Source: UBA7455 sp026713185
GTDB lineage: Bacteria; Pseudomonadota; Gammaproteobacteria; Pseudomonadales; Azotimanducaceae
Direction of reading: 5' to 3'
DNA: 64,000 bases
NCBI GenBank assembly: GCA_963665785.1
Contig: OY762456.1
Span: 2,604,001-2,668,000 of the forward strand
Position 1 is the stretch's first letter, and every line of letters starts with the position of its first letter. The notes beneath the pieces are model-generated. The model was not told where the DNA came from. It did no database searches and was given only the letters and a program-made list of their open reading frames with translations. A program made the translations under genes and the position numbers. Below, piece after piece: positions 1 through 9,307 of this stretch.

Positions 1-1
1 C

Positions 2-394
2 AGGCACCTGACGATCCTCGCTGACGGTGGTGGCAGCAACGGTTGCGTTTGTCGCGCTTGGAAGTACGGTCTACAACACCAGCTCTGTAATCGGCATGGC
101 CTCACCGTTACCGTCGCTCACTATCCGACCGGTGCTTCAAAGTGGAATCCGATTGAACATCGACTGTTCAGCGAAATCAGCAAGCACTGGGCTGGACAGC
201 CGCTCGACAGCCTTGAAACTATCCTCAACTACATCCGTACAACCACCACTGCCACCGGTCTGCGCGTTCGTGCCGAACAGTTGTGCAAGGTCTACCCCAA
301 GGGCATTAAAATTACCGATGCCCAAATGAAGCAACTGAAAGTCACCAAGGACAAGGACCTCCCCCGATGGAACTACACCATCCAGCCTGCTTAA
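2..394 (+). CDS. ISAzo13-family transposase, C-terminal part (cut by window start)
   Basis: The frame is open from the first bases and ends in TAA after 130 residues. It contains ADGGGSNG, then HYPTGASKWNPIEHRLF and a LNYIRTTTTATGL stretch, the typical C-terminal DDE/RNase H-fold region of ISAzo13-type (Rhodopirellula-type) transposases. The conserved Glu of the catalytic triad would be the E in NPIEH. The 5' half lies outside the window, so whether the element is intact cannot be judged. No terminal inverted repeat was recognised after the stop. It borders a stretch of decayed genes, which fits a mobile-element scar. Confidence 0.8.
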   Translation, partial: RHLTILADGGGSNGCVCRAWKYGLQHQLCNRHGLTVTVAHYPTGASKWNPIEHRLFSEISKHWAGQPLDSLETILNYIRTTTTATGLRVRAEQLCKVYPKGIKITDAQMKQLKVTKDKDLPRWNYTIQPA

Positions 395-707
395 TATCGG
401 AACTTATTCTTGCGCGGGCCCTAAGGGGGTTGATGCCAATTCCCTCTATAGACAATTGGGTGAAGATGGCCTCTGGCGCGCCGTTAATGTAGAAGATGAC
501 TTAAGAGAATTTCTAAATAGTATTGGCTTTAGAAATATCCGATAGCAACATTTCTCTGATACCCGATAAGCAACATCCAAACCGACGTCTGAAAGTGGAG
601 TACGATGAGCGCCGATCCCACGGGAACAGAACGCTTACGTTGTTTCTGTGGTACACACTCTTAGATTCGAAGTTTCAAATGCACGAGATTGGGAGGCAAA
701 CCTTGCC
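395..707. other. Gene-poor stretch with an unidentified reading-frame scrap
   Basis: No intact gene is seen. One plus-strand frame stays open from about 396 to the TAG at 543-545 and encodes a plausible-looking tail (LYRQLGEDGLWRAV then DDLREFLNSIGF), but it has no start codon or ribosome binding site. It could be the 3' end of a gene cut by the neighbouring transposase element. The rest of the interval shows no motif I recognise. Confidence 0.4.
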
Positions 708-929
708 CTACTCGTAGACAGTATTCACGTCGACAACAGTTGCTGTACTATGTGGTTCCGGTACCAACTCACCGTGTTCACGCAAGCTCTCAATATGATA
801 CTCAATAGCCTGTCGGATCTCGCTGACTGCCTCATCACTTGTGCCCCCGGTGGCGACGCAACCAGGCAGGTCGGGTACAAAGGAAGCATAGTTTCTCGGA
901 GATTTCTCAATAACGATGGTGTATTGCAT
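708..929 (-). CDS. hicB: HicB-family antitoxin
   Basis: This 73-residue protein begins MQYTIVIEKSPRNYASFVPDLPGC, the HicB partial RNase H fold start, followed by GGTSDEAVSEIRQAIEYHIESL. HicB antitoxins neutralise the HicA mRNA interferase. An AAAGGAG ribosome binding site precedes the ATG. The protein lacks an obvious C-terminal DNA-binding domain, as in short HicB proteins that end soon after the fold. Its partner toxin is reduced to a stump immediately upstream (930-1042), so this antitoxin is an orphan whose remaining role, if any, is unknown. Confidence 0.8.
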   Translation of the reverse strand: MQYTIVIEKSPRNYASFVPDLPGCVATGGTSDEAVSEIRQAIEYHIESLREHGELVPEPHSTATVVDVNTVYE

Positions 930-1042
930 CTTTCATTCACTCCTTTTCCGGCTTGCTTCAAGACGCTAGACCATGTCCCTCCAGGGAGGTCATCACCTGG
1001 CTTACCAGCAATAGTCACGGTACCGGGCTTGTCTGAGTGGTT
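930..1042 (-). pseudogene. HicA toxin remnant (C-terminal stump)
   Basis: Reading on the minus strand from 1042 gives HSDKPGTVTIAGKPGDDL followed by GGTWSSVLKQAG, which matches the C-terminal third of HicA (YcfA) mRNA interferases. An in-frame TAA at 1043-1045 cuts it off from anything upstream. The catalytic His of HicA (usually in GSHR) is missing, as are the first strands of the dsRNA-binding fold. The frame runs on into hicB without the usual stop. This is a dead toxin beside a surviving antitoxin. Confidence 0.65.
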
Positions 1043-1109
1043 TTAACTTCTTTATTCAGGTTGTAACGAAGCAGTGAGAGCTTACTCGGTGATCACGTGC
1101 ACTGCTTTG

Positions 1110-1238
1110 TTATAATCGCCCTTTGTGGCTTGTGAAGTCGGCTCGTTTCCGGTGTGACCCCAACCTCCGCACCTCCAGGCTCTTGAGATCGTATTCGGGC
1201 CGAAGCTCGTCTGTCCTTGCTGGCTTATCCTTTTTCAT
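1110..1238 (-). pseudogene. Remnant of the antitoxin partner of BrnT
   Basis: A 42-codon frame starts at ATG 1238 and overlaps the end of the BrnT frame by ATGA. It begins MKKDKPARTDELRPEYDLKSL, similar to small antitoxins paired with BrnT-type toxins (xxELRPEYDLxSL). After about residue 21 the similarity stops and the frame ends at 1110, so the DNA-binding part is lost. The call rests on this short motif and on position. Confidence 0.4.
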
Positions 1239-1510
1239 AGTCTCTTCTTTATGCCGGTGTCACTGATCTTCACACCTTCTCTGGCGATAATCAGTCGGAT
1301 GGTGTCTCCTCTTTGTGTGTAGGAGACAATCAGTAAACGGACATGTCGTTACTCACCAACAACCAAATAGCGAAGTTCCTCATAGGAATGATCGGGATCG
1401 TAGAAATCGACGTAGAGCGGATCATCTAAAACGGTCTTTGCCTCGCCAAACGAGACTTTGTGATCTGTCAGATTGATTGCTGCTTTCTCGTCATCCCACT
1501 CGAATTCCAT
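1235..1510 (-). pseudogene. BrnT-family toxin gene with in-frame stop
   Basis: From ATG 1510 the frame reads MEFEWDDEKAAINLTDHKVS then FGEAKTVLDDPLYVDFYDPD, the standard start of BrnT ribonuclease toxins (Brucella BrnT/BrnA type). A TAA at 1349-1351 interrupts it after LRYLVVGE. Past the stop the same frame resumes the family pattern (RHVRLLIVSYTQRGDTIRLI), so a single nonsense change probably killed it. The last residues before the TGA at 1235-1237 no longer fit the family. A more upstream frame start at 1600 exists but adds non-BrnT sequence, so 1510 was chosen. Confidence 0.65.
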
Positions 1511-1633
1511 ACGAGAGAGAGTGTACCACAGACCTGAAAGTGTTATGCCGTTCACTGACAGGGAAGATTTAAGCCGTTGAAAACAAGGGACGTACCACAT
1601 ATATTATGTATTCACTCTTGATCCACGAGAAAA

Positions 1634-2314
1634 ATGTCGCTTATGATACGAACAATGTTTACAACAGTGTTACTTTGTGTCGGGGTTTTATTTTCACTAC
1701 CAGTCATTGGTCAGTGGAATCAGACACCTAGCTTTACTTTGAGTAGATCGGATACCTCCATTGAATATATGAAGGTCTTCAGAAATATAAACGATTGTCC
1801 ACCAGATGTAGATGAATGCACTGAGGTAACGGCCCCTCGCATATCCTGCCCTGTTGGTGCAGTTTGTACGGAGGGAAGACCAAGTTCAATTCCTTGTGTG
1901 TCTGGCCTAACTGCGAACCCTGATGCACCCATTAGCAGTCCATATGGTGAAGAGAGAGCTGGAGGACCGCACAATGGCATCGACATAGCCGTTCCAAGAA
2001 ATACTCCTGTGTATGCTGCAAAAGATGGCACTGTCAGTGCGGAGGTCGGAACTCTTGCAGCAGGTGACCGTTCGACGGCAAATGGTAACTATGTTCGTAT
2101 CAACTACGATGATGGGACGCAAGGAGTTTTTCTACACTTGCTGTCTACGACAGTCGTAAGAGGAGCCCGTGTATCAGCTGGTCAACAAGTTGGCACGTCC
2201 AACGACACGGGTAGTTCCAGTGGGGACCACCTGCACTATACTGCGTATCCCAGTCAAAATCCCCGTGACCGTCAGACTACGTCAAATCCAGCTTTAATAC
2301 ATTCTGACTGTTAA
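1634..2314 (+). CDS. Secreted M23-family (LytM) peptidase
   Basis: This 226-residue protein probably cleaves peptidoglycan cross-bridges, or is a LytM-type activator, in the periplasm or outside. Residues 1-26 form a signal peptide. Residues 95-210 form the LytM fold with the zinc pattern HNGID (H113, D117) and HLH (H199/H201), plus H168 in FLHLL. This is a full metal-binding set, so it should be catalytically able. The linker before the domain has five cysteines (55-88) and another is at 226, suggesting disulfides in an exported protein. ATGs at 1634 and 1643 are both possible starts. The next gene follows after 19 bases, so the two are probably co-transcribed. Confidence 0.75.
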   Translation: MSLMIRTMFTTVLLCVGVLFSLPVIGQWNQTPSFTLSRSDTSIEYMKVFRNINDCPPDVDECTEVTAPRISCPVGAVCTEGRPSSIPCVSGLTANPDAPISSPYGEERAGGPHNGIDIAVPRNTPVYAAKDGTVSAEVGTLAAGDRSTANGNYVRINYDDGTQGVFLHLLSTTVVRGARVSAGQQVGTSNDTGSSSGDHLHYTAYPSQNPRDRQTTSNPALIHSDC

Positions 2315-2333
2315 TATTTTCTGACAGAATGCT

Positions 2334-3860
2334 ATGACGACGCTGGCCAAAGCTTATTTACACAGACGTTGGTTGATCGTATCAGCTACGGCAATAGGGA
2401 TAGTATTTCTCGGTGTGCTATGGCTCATCCCCTCTGACGACTCCAGAACAAAATCTGAAGTTGACCCTGAAGAACCGGTACAGACCTCCACATTGCCTCA
2501 AGTTACACCATCGAAGGTGCAGCACTCGGCTAATGTTAAGTCACCATTATCAGCAGAATCTCCTGACCAGAATAGCGCGTTCTCACCGGAAAGGGTCATC
2601 GACAACCCCGATTGTTCGATGTTGGCAGGAACCGGATCAGCAAACGATACTGCGTTGGTGGTTCTTCCCACTTTGACGAGTACTGATTTTGCCGTGTTGA
2701 ATGACGATGGCCTGGTATTTCAAGACACTTTGCCACCTTCTCCTGGTCGCTATCACAACTTTCAGCTAAGCAAGCATTCCGATGGTAGTGTGATAGTAGG
2801 TCTCGGTGACCTGCGACTCAATTCTGAAGGATTCCGACCAGTACATTCTCCTGAACCTGTTCGGATTTACTACGGAGAGAATCTGGTTTACACATCAGAA
2901 AAAGCATGGAATTACCTTGTTGCCCCAAACGGAACATCCTTCGTGGTTCACGAACCTCTCGCAGGTGGCGCGTCGCGTTTGGTTGTGAGGAACATCGACT
3001 CTGGTACGGAACAGCATATCGATCTTGGAACGAAGTTTACGCCGATGGACGAGTATGAGTATCCATACGCTATGGCGTACTCACTTGACGCACGTGAAGT
3101 AATGATCCAACCCGCACATGCTGACGCATTTGGTGTGGGAACATACATGTTTTTTTCGGTCGGCGAAGGAACGATTCGCGAAGTCGAGGTGGAGAACAGC
3201 TTGAGTGCATGGCTGACGTCGAGTGAAGAAGGTTACTTCGTTGACCATCCGACAGATATTGAGCCGAAAGACTTGGGCGAAGTCTGGCGTGTCTCACGAC
3301 GAAAGTTCGACTTTGCAACCGGAGTTACACGAGACGTATGGAGTCGCAACATACCTCTGGAGAACTTCGATGGCTCTATTCAGTTATCGGATAACGGTGC
3401 ATGGCTGGCCTTGGACGCATGGAACTTTGAGGTAATCGACACCTCTACGGGCAATACCGCATTTAGTTTTCCAGCGGTAGGCTCCGAGTCAGAACAACTT
3501 CACCGGTTGACGAGTGTATTAGGACCTGACGCCTCAGCCCAAGAATTGGGGCGGCTGTCATCCAGACGACTGCACGGTAATAAGCTCATGTTCTTGCGTG
3601 AGTTTGGACAGTTGTCATGTTCAACTAAACCGGGCGAGGAATATGATCGTAAACGTTATAATGAGTGCGTTCTTGACCATCGCCAGAAAGGTCTTTATAG
3701 ATCCTTTTATGATGTCTATGACATGAACAAAATTCAACAGGACAGCCAACCTGACTTTCGTGTTGAGGTATTTCGCGACTCCAAATGTGTTAAGGGAACA
3801 GATTCTTATCGCGGACTACAGAATGTCGAGGGTAAACTTACTTTCCTTTCAGGATTTTGA
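2334..3860 (+). CDS. Unrecognised membrane-anchored protein
   Basis: I do not recognise this 508-residue protein. It has a basic start, one hydrophobic segment at about residues 12-31, then a Ser/Pro/Glu-rich linker to about 85. The long soluble remainder has repeated strand-like stretches with aromatic and Asp/Gly turns, reminiscent of a beta-propeller. Conserved-looking cysteines occur near 94 and in the last 100 residues (SCSTKPG, NECVLDH, SKCVKG). The layout suggests an inner-membrane anchor with a periplasmic domain. It lies 19 bases after the M23 peptidase, so a joint cell-wall role is possible but unproven. Both genes follow a decayed accessory region and may be recent arrivals. Confidence 0.5.
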   Translation: MTTLAKAYLHRRWLIVSATAIGIVFLGVLWLIPSDDSRTKSEVDPEEPVQTSTLPQVTPSKVQHSANVKSPLSAESPDQNSAFSPERVIDNPDCSMLAGTGSANDTALVVLPTLTSTDFAVLNDDGLVFQDTLPPSPGRYHNFQLSKHSDGSVIVGLGDLRLNSEGFRPVHSPEPVRIYYGENLVYTSEKAWNYLVAPNGTSFVVHEPLAGGASRLVVRNIDSGTEQHIDLGTKFTPMDEYEYPYAMAYSLDAREVMIQPAHADAFGVGTYMFFSVGEGTIREVEVENSLSAWLTSSEEGYFVDHPTDIEPKDLGEVWRVSRRKFDFATGVTRDVWSRNIPLENFDGSIQLSDNGAWLALDAWNFEVIDTSTGNTAFSFPAVGSESEQLHRLTSVLGPDASAQELGRLSSRRLHGNKLMFLREFGQLSCSTKPGEEYDRKRYNECVLDHRQKGLYRSFYDVYDMNKIQQDSQPDFRVEVFRDSKCVKGTDSYRGLQNVEGKLTFLSGF

Positions 3861-3885
3861 CACAGAAAACTACAAGACTTTATTT

Positions 3886-3916
3886 TTGTTTGGTTAATAG
3901 AAACTGGTGTTATAAT
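3886..3916 (+). promoter_or_regulatory. Putative sigma-70-type promoter for the TonB receptor
   Basis: A perfect TATAAT lies at 3911-3916. Upstream are TTGTTT (3886-3891, 19-base spacer) and TTGGTT (3890-3895, 15-base spacer), either of which could act as the -35 element. An AAAGGGGA ribosome binding site follows at 3948-3955 just before the ATG at 3962. Confidence 0.5.
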
Positions 3917-3961
3917 ACGATTCGAATTTGACACAATTCAATTCTTAAAGGGGAAATCACC

Positions 3962-6900
3962 ATGAAGTATGTCATCAGTATGCTGTCACTTGCAGTGGCA
4001 TTCTCTTACACTCATGCAGTATTCGCTGCAGAAAACCAGACTGACGAAAGTGCCATTGACGACCAAATCATTGATGAAGTCGTCGTCACCGGCTCACGCA
4101 TCAAACGGGACGAATATTCCAGTGCATCACCCATACAGATCATAGATGGTCAGGGCGCCCGGGAACTCGGCCTGATTGATACCGCCAGCCTGTTGCAAAG
4201 CGCAACCCAGGCCACCGGTACCCAGATTGACAATACCTTTACCGCATACGTGCTGGATAACGGACCAGGATCGGCACAGGTGAATCTTCGTGGGCTTGGC
4301 GCTCAGCGGGTACTCCTGCTTTTGAACAGTAAACGCCTCGCACCCGGTGGTGTTGGGGGAGCACCGACTTCTCCTGATATCTCCACCATCCCCAACATCA
4401 TGATCGACCGTATTGAATATCTGTTGGACGGCGCTTCATCCATCTATGGTTCCGATGCCGTTGCCGGGGTTGCCAACGTTATCATGCGGACCGATTTCGA
4501 CGGTATCGATTTTGAAGGCCAGATTGTCAACACCGATGCAACCGGTGGCGACGAGAAGACACTGGGTATTGCCTGGGGTAAAACCGGAGACAACTGGACC
4601 CTGGGCATTGCCGGTGAGTACTACGGCCGGGACAGACTGAGACTGAGTGGTCGACCCTACACCTCGGAGTGTAACCGTTTTATCTATGAAGATGAAAACG
4701 GGAATGAACTCAACGACTCTCTGGACATTTTGCCGGGAACAACGATCAGTCCCTGTAAATATCGCCTTATCAACAGGATATTTATTCCGACTGTCTGGGG
4801 CAGTATCTATTTCACACCGGGAACGAGCAATGTCGGTATCCCGAATTTTTCGGAAACAACTTTACCAGCGGCATGGGCCGTTTTTAACCCCGCTGCCATT
4901 ATTCCTACAGATACTGATGGTGACGGCATACCTGATATCGGATTAATAGACCCGGACGGAGACGGCCTGACCGATGTTGACTGGCAGTCTGACGCCTATA
5001 ACTACAATGGCTCTGAGCGTGACCGCGCCGGGGATCTGCTGTTCGGCAGTGAAAGGACAAATATCTATGCCTATGGTGAATACGACCTGGGCAATGAGAG
5101 CAACAGCACGCTTTATTTCGAGTCACTCTTTGCCAGGCGGACCACAGAAGTGTACAGTCCGGGAGCATCCATCTTCCCCGATGTTCCTCCGAACAACCCA
5201 TACAATCCCTGTAACCAGTTCGCACCCGGTGGCGTGAACTGTATTGGTTTTCTCGGCTTTAACTTCGGCAACCTTGAGGCAACACCCATAGTCATGATAC
5301 ATGGCGATCGCGATAACAACGATGTTGAAATCAATCAGTCCCGGATTGTCGGTGGCATCAGGAGCGATCTGCCCGGCTGGCGGAATAACTCCGGCTTCGG
5401 CAACTGGAGTTACGACCTGTATTACAGCTACTCACGCTCTGTTGGAGTCGACAAACAGTTCGGCATCCTGGAAGAACCTTTTCTGCGGTCAATCAATACC
5501 TCAAGGATCGATCCGGAAACAGGTCAGATTGTCTGTGGGAATGGTGAGCACTGCGTGCCGGTAAACATGTTCGCTGAATCGATATATCAACCTGGAGGCG
5601 GCGCTTTCAGCACACAGGAAGAACGGGATTTTGTCTTTGGGGTCCGTTCCTTCGACACAGAAGTATTACAGTCGATTACCAGCGGAGTCCTTCAGGGTGA
5701 TGTATTTCAATTACCCTGGAACGACACCACTGTTCCACTGGTTCTCGGATTTGAATACCGGGAAGACGAAATCAACTCCATTCCGAACGCTGTCGCCAGG
5801 GATGGTAGTTTTTATGGTTACTTCAGTGATCGTGGCGCAGTTGGCAAGCGGGATATTACCGAGTTGTTTGCCGAAACCGAGTTGCAGTTGCTGCAGGACC
5901 TGCCCTTTGCCAGAGAGTGGTCCCTTAACCTCTCAACACGCTGGACCGAAGAGAGCACCTACGGCAGTGACACCACCTACAGTGTGAAAAGTGTATTCAC
6001 ACCTGTGGACAGTGTAACCTTCCGCGGGACCTATGGTACCTCGTTTCGAGCGCCCAATGCACGTGAGCAATTCCTTCTGGGCACATCCGGTTTTGTCACG
6101 GTTGCAGATCCCTGTGTCGTTCCAAGAGAGGCAAGAATACCCTCTATCGACCCCAACGAGCCTGCTACCTATGATCCAGACGAGGACCAGCGCGAACCAT
6201 TAACCCTGGAAAATTGCCGGGCAAATGGTGTAGACCCCACGATGCTGGGTCTTGATGGCATAGCAACCGCGTATTCTGTTGAGGTCCTGCGCAAGGGCGG
6301 TCAACAGGTACAACTGAATATCGACCCGGAAACTTCCACCTCCTATACCTACGGGGTGATTTTCGATCAGTTCTTCTGGGATGATTTTACCCTCAGAGCC
6401 GGTGTTACCTACTACGATATCGAGGTGGAAGACAGTATCTCTCTACTCGGTACAGGTTTTATCGTAAACGATTGTTATGTAGAGAGCCCCAACAACTCCA
6501 GTGCCTTCTGCCACTTGATAAAACGTGATGCGGATGGATTGATCGATATCGTTGATTCCAGCTTTGTCAATATCAATACCATTACGTCGAGAGGTATCGA
6601 TTACAACCTTTTCTATCAACGCAACTTCATCATTGCAGACCGAAATCTTGACCTGCAGGTTGATGTTCGGATGACCCGTTTGCTGGAGAACCTGTTTATA
6701 TTCCGGGACTCGGATGAAGATGATGCCGCTACTACGATAGCGCCCGAGTGGGAAGGCACTCTGCTGGTCAACGCCCGTTATAATGATTTCCGTGTCAACT
6801 GGCGCGCCAACTATGTTTCCGGTGAGACAGAAGAACCGTTTGATTTCGATAACTATGATCCCTGTTTTAACCTGGATGTATTGTGCGCTCCGAAAGTAGA

Positions 6901-7108
6901 CACCAGTTATTACTGGACCCACACGGCTTCCGTAACCTGGACCCCCAGGGACTGGTTCATTACCGTGGGTGTTGTCAACGTGTTCGATAAAAACCCGCCC
7001 CTCATTGATACTGCTGCACCGGAAACACAATTGAATAATATACCTCTGGGCGCCGGTTATGACATTCTGGGTAGACGGGTGTTTGCTTCCGTGTCGAAGC
7101 AGCTCTGA
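3962..7108 (+). CDS. TonB-dependent outer-membrane receptor
   Basis: This 1048-residue receptor should import a bulky substrate across the outer membrane using TonB energy. It has a signal peptide (1-23), a TonB-box-like DEVVVTGSRIKR (39-50), a plug domain with LRGLGAQRVLLLLNSKR and the DGASSIYGSDAVAGVANVI hallmark, and a long beta-barrel to the C-terminus. It belongs to the large receptor class with VVTGSRI common in marine Gammaproteobacteria, often linked to peptides or glycans. An unusual insert at about residues 316-341 carries two DxDGDG motifs of thrombospondin-3/EF-hand type that may bind calcium. The last residue is Leu rather than the usual aromatic. An S9 peptidase follows 138 bases downstream, so peptides are a reasonable substrate guess. 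Confidence 0.9.
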   Translation: MKYVISMLSLAVAFSYTHAVFAAENQTDESAIDDQIIDEVVVTGSRIKRDEYSSASPIQIIDGQGARELGLIDTASLLQSATQATGTQIDNTFTAYVLDNGPGSAQVNLRGLGAQRVLLLLNSKRLAPGGVGGAPTSPDISTIPNIMIDRIEYLLDGASSIYGSDAVAGVANVIMRTDFDGIDFEGQIVNTDATGGDEKTLGIAWGKTGDNWTLGIAGEYYGRDRLRLSGRPYTSECNRFIYEDENGNELNDSLDILPGTTISPCKYRLINRIFIPTVWGSIYFTPGTSNVGIPNFSETTLPAAWAVFNPAAIIPTDTDGDGIPDIGLIDPDGDGLTDVDWQSDAYNYNGSERDRAGDLLFGSERTNIYAYGEYDLGNESNSTLYFESLFARRTTEVYSPGASIFPDVPPNNPYNPCNQFAPGGVNCIGFLGFNFGNLEATPIVMIHGDRDNNDVEINQSRIVGGIRSDLPGWRNNSGFGNWSYDLYYSYSRSVGVDKQFGILEEPFLRSINTSRIDPETGQIVCGNGEHCVPVNMFAESIYQPGGGAFSTQEERDFVFGVRSFDTEVLQSITSGVLQGDVFQLPWNDTTVPLVLGFEYREDEINSIPNAVARDGSFYGYFSDRGAVGKRDITELFAETELQLLQDLPFAREWSLNLSTRWTEESTYGSDTTYSVKSVFTPVDSVTFRGTYGTSFRAPNAREQFLLGTSGFVTVADPCVVPREARIPSIDPNEPATYDPDEDQREPLTLENCRANGVDPTMLGLDGIATAYSVEVLRKGGQQVQLNIDPETSTSYTYGVIFDQFFWDDFTLRAGVTYYDIEVEDSISLLGTGFIVNDCYVESPNNSSAFCHLIKRDADGLIDIVDSSFVNINTITSRGIDYNLFYQRNFIIADRNLDLQVDVRMTRLLENLFIFRDSDEDDAATTIAPEWEGTLLVNARYNDFRVNWRANYVSGETEEPFDFDNYDPCFNLDVLCAPKVDTSYYWTHTASVTWTPRDWFITVGVVNVFDKNPPLIDTAAPETQLNNIPLGAGYDILGRRVFASVSKQL

Positions 7109-7246
7109 TTTATCGGAGTCAGTGATCAGGGAGTTTCATCAGGGATGCCAATAAGCCTTTAACTGACAGCAAAATACGCGGTCATTGACCTGGTTCATTA
7201 TTGGCATCCTGTTTAGTTGTTCCAGTTTAACAAGAGGTTTATTGTA

Positions 7247-9307
7247 ATGTATCCAAGTAATCTGAATCGCTGTCTGCTGACCCTGTGGGCACTGTCTACA
7301 GCTGTCTGCATTTCAGCAGAACCGGCGTCGGAACCGGCGCCTGAACCGGAACAGACGCCGTTAACCGGTTTCGAAGCATTTGCCATGGATCCTGCCATGA
7401 GTGATGCGCGGGTGTCACCTGACGGCACACACATTGCCACACTGCAACGACTGGCAAAGGACGGCAAGCAGTTTCTGCTGATCTACAATGCCGATGACAT
7501 GGCTCAAAAACCGGTAACACTGGGTTCATCAAAGATGGACATCGTAGCCTTTGCCTGGGCTAATAATGAGCGTCTGGTGGTGCGATTCCGCCAGGATGTG
7601 GGCACTCTGCAGAAATTAGGGGCCAACACCCGCCTCGCTTCCAAAATGGCAACCATAGACAAGGAAGGCAAGAGCTGGCTGGAAATACCCAGAAAGCGGG
7701 CGGACCGGCGGCGACAATCCTCGAAAATGATAGAGAATTTCAGCGGGGCGGGAATCTTCAGTACTCTGCCGAAGGATGAAAACCACATCCTGATATCTTA
7801 TGACGATGATCAGAACTCTATCTCCGATATTTTCAAGGTCAATGTTAAAACAGGATCTGCGCAGCTGGCGGCACGTAACAGCACCAATCTCAGTATCAGC
7901 TACATCGACGATGAAGGCGAACCCCGGCTTGCATCCCGGTACGATGCCAGTGACGAAGCCATTATCTTTCTTGCCCGTCTCAAGGGAGAGAAGGAATGGA
8001 TTGAGATGGGCAGAACGGTTGCCGACTTCGAAAACGCCAGTCTGTCCTTTGGCGTATTCAACGTAGCGGGACCTACCGATAATGAATTCTATGTCTTGTC
8101 CAATCATGATACGGATACCGCGGGTATCTATATCTATAATCTGGAGGATCGCAACATTGGGGAAGTCCAGTTTCGGCATCCCCGGTACGATGCAACCGGC
8201 CTGGTCACCCTGCTTGATAAAAATAAAGACCGGCAGATCATCGGTTTCCGATTTAGTGGCAAGGCAGGTGACCGCTATCTCATTGATGACATGGAAAAAG
8301 CCCGGTATGCGGCTATAGACAAGATACTGCCCGGTTCAGACAATACCATCACGTCACGGTCTGATGATGGCAATACCCTGATCATACGTGCCGCTGGCCC
8401 CAAAATGCCTGCGTCCTGGTATATCCTGAAACACAACAGGCTGGACCTTCTGGGCCGGTCCATGCCGTTCCTGACTGAAGATATGCTGTCAGATGTAGAA
8501 TGGGTACGTTACAAGGCTCGCGACGGCCTGGATATTCCGGCGCTGGTGACGATTCCCAAAGGTGAGGGGCCATTCCCGGTTGTGGTACATCCCCATGGCG
8601 GACCGGTGGCCCGTGATTACTGGGGATTTGACCTGTGGGCTCAAATGATGGCCCATCATGGCTACGTCGTCATTCAACCGCAATTCCGCATATCATCGGG
8701 TTTTGGACGCAAGCACCTGGAGGCCGGATATTCCCGTTGGGGTTACGAGATGCAGGATGACCTGGATGATGCGATTACCTATCTGGCCAAAAGAAATCTG
8801 GCAGACCCAGCCAGGGCAGCCATTTTCGGCTGGAGTTATGGTGGTTATGCCGCCTTTGTCGGATCGTTCCGGGACCCCAATCCCTACCGTTGCGCCATTT
8901 CCGGAGCCGGGGTAGCAGATCTGCCCTACTTCCGTGCCTGGCTGGCGGATGGCGGTTCATTCCTGGAAAAAGTCTACCGTCCGACTGTCGACGGCATCAG
9001 TCCTCTGGAGCATGTGAGCAGTGTCGATATACCCATCCTGATAATTCATGGTGACAAAGACGAACGCGTCCCTGTCGATGAGAGCCGCAAATTTGTCAGT
9101 AAACTGGAGGAATTTAATAAACAGCACAAGTACATTGAACTGGAAGGGGCTAACCACTTCTTCGGAACTTTCTATTACCGCCACTCCATGGAGATGTACC
9201 CGGCAATGATCGACTGGCTGGATAACACCTGTGGACTTAAAAGGACTGCTGACTTGCACGCTTCGCCACCCGCTCAAGAGGAAGAAAGCGGGAAAGAGGC
9301 CGGATGA
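7247..9307 (+). CDS. S9-family prolyl oligopeptidase-type peptidase
   Basis: This 686-residue exported serine peptidase of the S9 (DPP/acylaminoacyl) type has an N-terminal signal (about 1-24), an Ala/Pro/Glu linker, a beta-propeller to about 400 and an alpha/beta-hydrolase domain. The catalytic Ser is in GWSYGGYA near residue 529, the Asp in HGDKDERV near 605 and the His in ANHFF near 636. It likely trims short peptides in the periplasm. ATG 7247 was chosen because an AGAGG site sits 9 bases upstream; a TTG at 7217 would spoil the signal peptide. It overlaps the next gene by ATGA, so the two are co-translated. The preceding TonB receptor may supply its peptides. Confidence 0.88.
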   Translation: MYPSNLNRCLLTLWALSTAVCISAEPASEPAPEPEQTPLTGFEAFAMDPAMSDARVSPDGTHIATLQRLAKDGKQFLLIYNADDMAQKPVTLGSSKMDIVAFAWANNERLVVRFRQDVGTLQKLGANTRLASKMATIDKEGKSWLEIPRKRADRRRQSSKMIENFSGAGIFSTLPKDENHILISYDDDQNSISDIFKVNVKTGSAQLAARNSTNLSISYIDDEGEPRLASRYDASDEAIIFLARLKGEKEWIEMGRTVADFENASLSFGVFNVAGPTDNEFYVLSNHDTDTAGIYIYNLEDRNIGEVQFRHPRYDATGLVTLLDKNKDRQIIGFRFSGKAGDRYLIDDMEKARYAAIDKILPGSDNTITSRSDDGNTLIIRAAGPKMPASWYILKHNRLDLLGRSMPFLTEDMLSDVEWVRYKARDGLDIPALVTIPKGEGPFPVVVHPHGGPVARDYWGFDLWAQMMAHHGYVVIQPQFRISSGFGRKHLEAGYSRWGYEMQDDLDDAITYLAKRNLADPARAAIFGWSYGGYAAFVGSFRDPNPYRCAISGAGVADLPYFRAWLADGGSFLEKVYRPTVDGISPLEHVSSVDIPILIIHGDKDERVPVDESRKFVSKLEEFNKQHKYIELEGANHFFGTFYYRHSMEMYPAMIDWLDNTCGLKRTADLHASPPAQEEESGKEAG

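Noticed and set aside
7217..7246. Longer N-terminus of the S9 peptidase from TTG 7217
   Set aside because: It would place ten extra residues before a good signal peptide, and the ribosome binding site fits ATG 7247.
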